Of a stretch of DNA of 64,000 nucleotides, positions 56,151 to 64,000 are shown piece after piece. The translations under genes were made by a program, and so were the position numbers. The stretch's first letter is position 1, and the number at the start of each line of letters is the position of its first letter. Source of the stretch: Owenia fusiformis (taxonomy: Eukaryota > Annelida > Polychaeta > Sabellida > Oweniidae); assembly GCA_903813345.2 (NCBI GenBank), contig CAIIXF020000003.1:24939248-25003247 (forward strand). The letters run 5' to 3'. The notes under the pieces are model-generated. The model searched no databases, was not told the origin of the DNA, and saw only the letters and a list, made by a program, of their open reading frames with translations.

Positions 56151-56295
56151 AGAGGGGTCATTCATCAAGCTATCGCAATCACTGCGACGTCGCAGACACT
56201 GCGACCACCGTGCGACGTCGCAGTGATTGCGACTGCGACCTATTCATTAACAAATCGCAGTCTGCGATGTCCCTGCGACCAGTCGCAGTCATTAC
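56150..56295. mobile_element. GC-rich 'TCGCAGTC' element with a perfect 20-bp hairpin
   Basis: In AT-rich surroundings, repeated GCGAC/GTCGC words are clustered. Positions 56175-56194 and 56211-56230 are exact inverted copies (GCAATCACTGCGACGTCGCA and its complement) with a 16-base loop. Similar TTCATCAA/TTCATTAA words border the cluster. Probably a MITE inserted into the end of an older element. Confidence 0.6.
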
Positions 56296-56296
56296 C

Positions 56297-57346
56297 ACTT
56301 TTACTGAGCATGCAGTAGTTCAGTCACTTATTTATCTGATGTAAAGTTTATAGGTGAAAACCACAAAGTTAATGCATTAAACTAGTCAATATTTGATATG
56401 ACCATTCTTCTCCTGACTTACAAGTTGAAGCCCGGGGCCCCGCCTGGGGCTCAGATTTGTAAATATTCAATTAGTTTGCTGTTCGTTTGTTTTGTCAAAG
56501 CCATCTTAATTAAAAATTTCAGCTTGATCAAACTTCCTATTTGTTTGCCTTGGAAGATCAAATCTAGTAACATATTCAACATTTTTTTACCCAAATTCAT
56601 GAGTATCAAGCATATTTTGATGGCCATTGTTGGGTGTATTACTGATTGAATATTCCCCTGAAAGAGGCCAGGGCAGTCTGATTTGACTGGTAAATGAATC
56701 CCCCTTCCCTTTATTGTTCTGATATGAATAATATTCATTGGAAATATCAATATGTCTATCAGTATCATAGAGAGAACACAGATGGTATATTATATATATA
56801 TTATACACTGTATATGTGCTTAGCGTTGGTTTTTAATGTGAATAACTGGTCAGTTTTGCCTTTACTGAAAAGTGGGAACAATTCTTTTGTCACTTGAGTA
56901 GCTGTGTGGGTTATGCAATCGCTCACCTCTGACATGTTCCTTCTTCCCTCCTCTTAAATGAAAATGATCATTTTGGGTATTGTTTAAGTTTAAGTTAACA
57001 CAATATTTTTCTGGCAAACCCCAGATGTAAATACCCTTTGTCCACTGAATATGATTTTATAAAATATTTATAGCAATTAACATGTGCATTAAAGCTTTGA
57101 AATAAATAATACTTGAAAAAGTAGCCATGGAATTGACAAGTGTACATTTAGGAAAAGGGGGTCCTATCAAACATTGACTAATTTAATGCATTAACTTTGT
57201 GGTTTTCACCTATAAACTTTACATCAGATAAATAAGTGATTGAACTATGCTCAGTAAAACGTTTGGTACATTTTAGAAGAAAAATAAAGGTTTTGCGTTC
57301 AATTAACAAATGTTCCAAATTTTTTTGGACCACCCTGTATATAGAA
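56297..57346. mobile_element. Mariner-like element with inverted ends, left end truncated
   Basis: The right end, read inward from 57346, is CAGGGTGGTCCAAAAAAATT and continues about 180 bases. The inner 100 bases (TTACTGAGCAT..., ATCTGATGTAAAGTTTATAGG, AATGCATTAAA) recur in inverted order at 56297-56395. The left terminus itself is missing where the GC-rich element abuts. The frames inside are not recognisable as transposase. Confidence 0.65.
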
Positions 57347-57689
57347 AGATACAAGGACATTAGAGAGAAAAACAGTGTGTACGAGATGTAGGTAGAGTTG
57401 AAGGAAGATGTAGGTGACTTTGGAATCTTATGAACATGAATAAAGAACATAAAAAACCTTCTTGACAAACATTCAAAAATGATTACTCGTAATTCAAACA
57501 TTTATTTAACACACCTATGCCTGGATTATCTCAAATGACTAATTGAACTTAAGATTCACAAAATATTATTATATAATGTCCATAATGTAAATTTTATTGT
57601 ACCAAAATAGTTTTTAATATATCTGGTATATAAACATTTAAAGCAACACGTTTTAAATGTTTAATGCTGTTTAGTCCTTCAAAGCCTAA

Positions 57690-60567
57690 TCATGGCTTTA
57701 CCCAATATTCTCCGTCAAAGTTTGGATCATCATTAGGATGTGAGCAGCTTTCCTTCGCATTATTTTCGTTCTCTTCAACAACAGCTTCACCATTTTCTCC
57801 AGGTGTAATAAAAACATTATCATACGATGATGTAGATGGGTCTTCGTCAAAAAAGTTGAACGGTTTTAAGTAGAAACTAAGTGTACTTCCAGATGTAGTT
57901 GTAACAGGGACATCTGTCGCAGAGTTGGGAAGATGTTGCATGCCAACAGTAACCCAGGCGACCAGATCCTGAAAACACATATCACGTATGGCAACTGGAC
58001 ACACAGCATTTATCTGCTCCTCGTCTTTACATTAAAGATATTGTTACTATCAAAAGGATGACATCAAGTGATTTATTACTATCTGAATTTCAAATCAAAT
58101 ATGTTGATTCTGTTTGCATTATCCTACACACTGTAATAGTTTTTTAATAAAAATTGATTTTCGGTAACGATTATATGTAAGCAACTAAAATACCTTGTCT
58201 GTTATATTTTCATCATCCGAAATATAAGAATCGAAATTCAGGACGGGATCTATCTGGTCAAAAGTGTTGTAAGGTGTTGTACTTGTGTCTTCGTCATCCT
58301 GAAAATAAAGGAATCTTTTTTAATAAACAGATTGCTTACTTAAAAATTTCTTAAGGGGTTTACGAAACTTATTTCACCAATAAACAAACGAAAGCAAATT
58401 GCAAGTTTAGTCAGAATCAATAAAATTTACTTTAAACACAGTCCATACAGGGTGGTAAGGTCTTCCACATTTCTTTATTTCAAATAGTTAAGAATTAGCA
58501 TTAAGAAACATCTGAATTATTATGTGAAAAGACGAGAGAACACCATAGGACACGTTTGATTTAAATTTACCTACATAAACATAATAGAAACAAAGACTTG
58601 TAAAAACACAGTCATATATGCCAGAAGTAAGGAAATCAATGAACTGCACTTACGTGGCGTCTTGTGACCGCAAGTTGATACTTTGCCCATGCTGCTGAGC
58701 CCATTTTTGACCATTTATCTGGAAACAGGAATTTGCTTACGCCTTGGTTGTCTAGGTAATATGCTCGCTTGTATCCTAACTTACTTCTTCGTGCTTCATT
58801 GTTGTAGAAGAGGTAGTATTTTGGTTTACTGTATTGGAACCTGTAGGCAGCTTGTCTTTCAGAGCTTTTCTGCTTCCTCTTCAGGAACTGTTCATATGTC
58901 TCCTCTTGAATACCACTGACTACATCATGAGTCACTGGTCTGACTTTAATAGCAAGCGTTTCATGACTGTTGCTTTCTCCTAGGATGTCCATGTCAACTT
59001 TGAAATTGAACAGGTGTTGATGGAACATACTTAACACATTTTCATGTATTTTAAATCCAAGCAGGTCTTCTATTGGCACATCATGATGAGTAAATTCACA
59101 TAAGACATACCCAGAAGCTGAAACTTTGGTACCTATCACACCGTTCTGGTAGAAAATGAAGCTAATTGTATAATCATAATTATAACTTGAAATGATATTT
59201 CTAAGAACAAGTGCATTGTTTGGCATACCGCCGTAGAATTCATACCCTCCACCGTAATTGTTGTCATAATGACGTTTCAGAACTTGGTCATCTCTATATT
59301 CAAAGATACAAAATAAGTTCGGGATTACAACTTTTTCTCCAAATATAAATGAAAAAATGGAACTATCGAAGTAAGTTGCGCCTTTTGGGCAATCCACGCC
59401 AGGGGACAGAGGTGAAAATGAGTTCCCAAGAAGAGCCTCGCTATCAAAGAAAACACCCGCTTGGCTGCCGTATGGTGTCGTCCCTGTGTATGACAATAAT
59501 ATTTCCTGTAAGCTCAATTCATAGACAATTCTTTCCTTTTTAAACTGTACATCAAAGAGTTGCGGACCCGTGGTTTGCCTGTAAGTAAATTCAAATTCCC
59601 AGTCCATATACTTGACACGATGTCCATCGACAGAGTATCTTCTGCCATCTTGCGGGAAACAATCTGGTCCTCTATTTGCTCTCCTGGTTTTACCAGTTCC
59701 CCTTCGCCTCATAGATGAATACACATCGGATTCATTGTACGACATGGCAATCTTTGAAACTGACCCATTAATGTAATTTGCCATCAAATCATCTGTAGAA
59801 TCAAAATGTTGACCATTGTACCAGACTTTAGCGGCGTTCCATGAATCGGGGTCTGTGCTAGTCATGTTAACTAGAATCTGAAGAGGTAGTGGATACCCAT
59901 ATATGGAACCTATTAAAGGTGGAACTACACGTAGGACATTAGCCCATACTAATCTATTGCCCTGTAAAACTTTCGATCTCAAATCATTATATGTTAAACA
60001 TTTGTTACCGCAGTCATCTTCAAAATCAAATCCATTGAAACTTTCATGAAGCAGTTGCTTCATCTTTCTTCCTTCCCGTTGAATAGTTTTTGCAATAGCA
60101 AATGAGTCTATTGGATAAGGACGATCTGTGAATTTTAAACCCGTTTTTCTCCACTTTGGGTATTTTATTTTTCTATGGTATGTAGGTTTAGGTAACGGCC
60201 CTACGGTATATTCAGTCATTCCAGATGACGTGGCTAATACAACTCTTGACTCTCGAACTGGCCTCCGGCCATCACGATCAATATGATTCAAAACTTCATC
60301 TTTTGGAGTGGGTTTCTTTTCGATTACATATACAATTGTATCTGAGATTTTTGCCCCGTAGCCTAGTTTGACATCCAGTCCCGAGTCATTTTGAAGATAT
60401 TTCAAAACTCCATCTATCTCCAATTTCGTCAACTCTTGAAATATTGATGGCTTGTTCTCATCAGAGGGTTTAATATCCACATCATCAGGACACGGACAGG
60501 TAACTGCCTCCCCCTCTCTACTTCCAAGGAGAAGTAAACAAGACACCAAAATGACAAGTTTTATCAT
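57690..60567 (-). CDS. Secreted copper amine oxidase (765 aa, 3 exons)
   Basis: Oxidises primary amines to aldehydes with release of H2O2 and ammonia, using Cu and topaquinone. Coding exons 58654-60567, 58194-58298 and 57690-57968, all phase 0 with GT/AG borders. The start is ATG at 60567, just before a signal peptide (MIKLVILVSCLLLLGS). N-terminal N2/N3-type domains are followed by the catalytic domain. Visible catalytic residues, numbered from this start: base Asp401 (ATYFDSS), topaquinone precursor Tyr464 (YNYDY), Cu ligands His516 and His518 (MFHQHLF) and His685 (GMQHLPN). The C-terminal LKPFNFFDEDPS block is intact. Length matches animal AOC enzymes (~760). With no transmembrane segment beyond the signal, it is probably extracellular. 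Poly-A signal at 57592-57597 (minus). Substrate unknown. Confidence 0.94.
58299..58653 (-). other. Intron 1 of the copper amine oxidase gene
   Basis: Donor GTAAGTGCAG and acceptor TTATTTTCAG on the minus strand. A fragment GGGTGGTAAGGTCTTCCAC near 58450 may be a mobile-element end. No other gene. Confidence 0.7.
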
Positions 60568-60597
60568 ATTCAGCGTTGGTTTCTTATAAGCGTCCAA

Positions 60598-61800
60598 ATG
60601 GAAGGTTATTATCTAGAAAAATCAACTTACGTGATAACTTATCAATAACTAATAATAAGTAGATAAAACAGAATTAATTGTTCACGACTCAATTTTTCTA
60701 ATCTATCTTTGTCAAAACCAATGTTTTGAAATGTGATCAGGAAGTATAATTACCTTCATACAATTCAGGTGATTTTAAGTATTACTAAACTTAGTAGCCA
60801 GGACAGAACAAGTCATCCCTCTCTTATTTCCTCTTATTACAGCTTTTCGATAATGTTGGCCTTTTCCATCTTGATTTACAACTGAAGGTTTCGATTGTTC
60901 CTCCCTCATGTTGATTAATCTGCCCGATTTAACGACCACTGTGTAAATTAAGGATGCATTAATCCCAGCTGAGTTCACTCTGAATATTGCTCCTCCTGGC
61001 AGTTGCCCGCAGAGTTTTCTGAGACGCCACAAAATCAATCGGCCAATCAACGATGCGATATTTATTCAGTCCGTATAGACATTTTCAATATTTTGTCACG
61101 TGACGAAACAAGGCGTTCTGATTGAGTCCATGAACTTAACACCAGGCTATGAACCGACACATATAAATGGGAGAAACAAATTGACCATTTATGCCACGGG
61201 GTCTCTAGACTTAGTGGAAAACGACGATGGACCTTTTCGGCGAAGATACCAATTTTGTGTCTTTTGTCTGAAATAATTCACATTAAATTATGTTTCCCAT
61301 TTTGCTATTCACCATATGACATAAAAAAGTTCCATTTTGACATTTGTTTAACAAAGTGTCATGCATTGACGTTATTTAAAATGCAAGTTGAATTTAGGCT
61401 TGCTGATTTAGGCCATTAGGCCATGGGTACAAGGGTAACAATAATCAATGTCATTCTGTTGTTAGATATATTGTCCCATGTTTTACTTAGGCACAAATTC
61501 AGTTAAAAGATTGCTTCTTGAATTCTGATCTAATTAGGCATCCATTCATATTTACTTTCTGGGAAAGTGATATATTCAATCGGCTACACAAAGAGATTTA
61601 GACAAAAAATTGAATTATTCTTGGGCAATAGATGAGGAGCAGAAAACATTAAATTACACAACATATCTTTAATTGAATAAACATATTTTTATCTTATCAA
61701 TTATGTTAAACAGAAGAAACACATGAGTAAGAATTCATGTAATTTAAGTCATCGCTTAAGCTAGCACTCAAACGCAACTTAACGAGGCGTATATATTTCT
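60598..61800. other. Upstream of the amine oxidase gene; no supported gene
   Basis: Should hold the amine oxidase promoter. A 91-codon minus-strand frame at 60775-61050 is not recognised and has no splice or conservation support. A TATAAAT word lies at 61162 on the plus strand. The rest is AT-rich spacer. Confidence 0.45.
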
Positions 61801-61814
61801 GGATCTTATCCTTT

Positions 61815-64000
61815 GCAAAGCCTAGATATCAGTTAGATGGTAAACATAATGTGAATTGGAACATCAATAAAAATACTGACTGGTGGTTTTTCAAAAAGCT
61901 TTGGAAATTTCATTTGCCAACTGGGACCCTGAATGTTTTGCAAACCCTAATATAGTCTGGGAAAACTGGTTATCAAAAGTTATTAAAGCAGGGACCAAGG
62001 TGGTAGGTGAAAAAGTGTTCAATCCTAAGTTACGCCCCTTTTGGGATGATGAGTTAGATAAACTCATTAAGAGCAGAAAGGAGGCATCCAAGTTCCATAG
62101 ATTTATATGTACGCTAGATCCAAATCCTGATAACCTCAATGATGTCTGGGAAATCTATTTAGAAAGGAAAAGAAAGGTCTCTGAATATATAAAAGAGCGT
62201 CACACCAATAACCACCTTAATATTTTGATAAGAAATTCTTTTAAAAAATCATCAAGTCCCAGATCTTTTTGGAAGACTCTGAAAATGTTTAATGTCAGAA
62301 GTAAATATCCAACAGAAATTGTTGACCCTAATGATCCAGAAAGCATTATTAATGATCCAAAGGTAATCGCTCAAACTCTAAAAGACTACTGGCAAAATGT
62401 TGGTAAGTCTAATAGAAATACTGACCAAACCAAATTAGACATGGAAGGGAAACTATATTCTTATGAAAATGAAACCAATTTTCCTGAAGGCTCACTGAAC
62501 CATATTAATTTCTCTTTAGATGATATAACAGCAAAAGTAAAAATGGCCAAAAATAATAAATCATGTGGAATAGACAGAATACCCAATGAATTTTTGAAAT
62601 ATGGCGGATCTTCTATGGCCCAATCCCTACATGTTATGTTCAATTATTTTTCAATTAGAGAAATGTTTCCAAATGATTGGAAAGATGGCCTCCTCAAGCC
62701 CATCCACAAAAAGAACTCTTCTAAAGTACTCGACAATTATAGAGGTATAACAATAACCTCAAATGTCTATAAATTATATGCATCTCTCATGGAACACTCT
62801 ATCAAAGGATTCTGTATCAGAAAGGGTATCTTCAATGATCTGTAAGGGGCATTCTTAAATGGGAAAAGGCTCGAAGACAGTATATTTTTTATTAAAAGGG
62901 ATTTGTGGCTTAAGAAAAGACTCAAAATTAAAAACATTTTTGGGGTTTTTGGACATAAAAAAACCATTTGACGTGATCGATAGGGACCTGTTATTTTGTA
63001 AACTTTGGGAAAAAGGCATATGTGGTAAACCATGGAGGTTATTAAAGAACCTATATTCTGGCATTAGGAATAAAGCAATTTTTGGTGATTTTGAAAGTGA
63101 TTTTTTCGAGTCTGATTTTGGAGTTCGTCAAGGCTGTGCCCTTTCTCATATTCTGTTCTTATTTATCATGAATGACCTAACTGACCGCCTGAACAATGAA
63201 ACCTAGGGATACCACTTTTGAAAGAAAAAATCCCAGCTATTATGTACGCAGATGATGTTGTCCTTATGGCACAAAGCGAAAGTGAACTTTTAAAAATGCT
63301 GAATGTTGCCAATTCATTCGCTGTACATTGGGGATTTAACTTTGACCCAATTAAGTCTCAAGTTATGCCAATAGGTCGTAAAATTGACAAAGAAAGGTCA
63401 TGGAAGCTTGGTAGGCTAAATTTAAAAGAAACAAAGGTTTATAAGTATTTAGGAGTTATGGTAAATAATAGCCTTAATGACTCAACCCATTTTAATGACT
63501 ACTTAAGGCCCAAAGCAAAAAAGATACGTCTTTATATCAATACAACCCTGAATAAGCACTCAAATCTCCAGCGGTTTACTTTTGGTGACACCGTTTCCAA
63601 CAATGTATTTATTCTGTCTATTTTACACGGAAGCGGTATTCTATTATTTGACTCAAAGTCTAAATGTAATGACATGATCTCGTATCAATATAATGTTGGT
63701 AGATCTATCCTAAACCTAAACTCAAAACCTGCCCGGGAAGCAGTTATAGGAGACCTAGGTTGGTGTCCCATAATGAATATGATTGACAAAAGATGTATTG
63801 ACTACCATTTACATTTGAAAAAACGTGTAAGTGAAAGTGACATTTTTAAAGATATATATACCAAAATGTTTGAACGTTTCAGTAAGAACCAAAAATCATC
63901 TTGGCCATATATCAAATCGGTTTCCAACACATTTATTAAATATGGTTTGGATGACTGTATTTCATCTAAATATCCTGATTGGTATGGGTCTTTCATACAA
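61815..64000 (+). pseudogene. Decayed LINE reverse transcriptase, runs off the right edge
   Basis: Pieces of one non-LTR ORF2 lie in shifting frames. From about 61815 comes the region before the RT (KPRYQLDGKHNVNW...), then a 320-codon frame (61883-62845) with KSCGIDRIPNEFLKYG and DGLLKPIHKKN...NYRGITITS. A stop and shift follow, then FLDIKKPFDVIDRDLLFCKLWEKGI and GVRQGCALSHILFLFIMNDL (62859-63206). Another shift follows, then IMYADDVVLMAQ (about 63240) and VYKYLGVMVNN, with the C-terminal region open to 64000. It has an intact YADD but at least two frame breaks, so it is inactive. It differs from the LINE at 2006-4642 (FADD, other motifs), so it belongs to another family. Confidence 0.88.

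Noticed and set aside
57690-57968. Loss of the third copper ligand in the amine oxidase
   Set aside because: At first Asn in HLPNSATD seemed to replace a histidine, but alignment of the xHxP motif shows the conserved ligand is the His before LP, which is present.
60568-60597. Amine oxidase start 10 codons upstream
   Set aside because: The upstream codon is TTG, not ATG. The ATG at 60567 directly precedes the signal peptide.
60775-61050. 91-codon minus-strand frame upstream of the amine oxidase
   Set aside because: No family recognised, no splice or promoter evidence, and it lies in a probable promoter region.

Overview
This is AT-rich animal genomic DNA: spliced genes with GT/AG introns, polyadenylation signals, LINEs, a tRNA-derived SINE and many small hairpin DNA transposons. 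Nothing bacterial or viral is seen. Expanded secreted coiled-coil/domain proteins, a single-exon Gal-3-O-sulfotransferase, a copper amine oxidase and frequent TACATGTA-type words suggest a marine invertebrate, possibly a lophotrochozoan such as a mollusc. That placement is inference.

Positions 1-5,877 are repeats: an inverted pair of ~189-bp tandem-repeat blocks, with a MITE in the left arm and a 5'-truncated LINE near the centre (poly-A tail, 10-bp target duplication). Positions 5,878-38,609 (minus strand) carry 13 coding exons, about 685 codons, of cytosolic alanyl-tRNA synthetase. Its 3' end lies beyond the left edge.

The 22-kb AARS intron between 9,376 and 31,368 holds an antisense (plus-strand) tandem array of two-exon genes. 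Exon 1 encodes a signal peptide, an optional Cys-rich hexapeptide repeat and a coiled-coil stalk. Exon 2 encodes one Link (hyaladherin-type) domain. There are 8 first exons and 7 Link exons. Three first exons sit in near-identical 1,143-bp tandem units that share one downstream Link exon. One gene has two frameshifts, and one Link exon is truncated and abuts an intact copy. I regard this nested, actively rearranging family as the most interesting system here.

Positions 38.6-45.6 kb are noncoding with MITEs. Positions 45,671-47,249 (plus) encode a SNAP-47-like protein without recognisable SNARE helices; an intron minisatellite there repeats the gene's own 3' splice site. Positions 47.3-52.2 kb are noncoding with hairpins. 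Positions 52,283-53,779 (minus) encode a Golgi-type Gal-3-O-sulfotransferase. Positions 54.2-55.8 kb hold a CA-rich tract and a 629-bp tandem duplication. Positions 57,690-60,567 (minus) encode a secreted copper amine oxidase with all expected catalytic residues. From about 61.8 kb to the right edge lies a decayed LINE.

Link-domain proteins, a carbohydrate sulfotransferase and a secreted amine oxidase all fit extracellular-matrix or mucosal biology. AARS and SNAP-47 are housekeeping or trafficking genes. No functional link among these neighbours is shown by the sequence.
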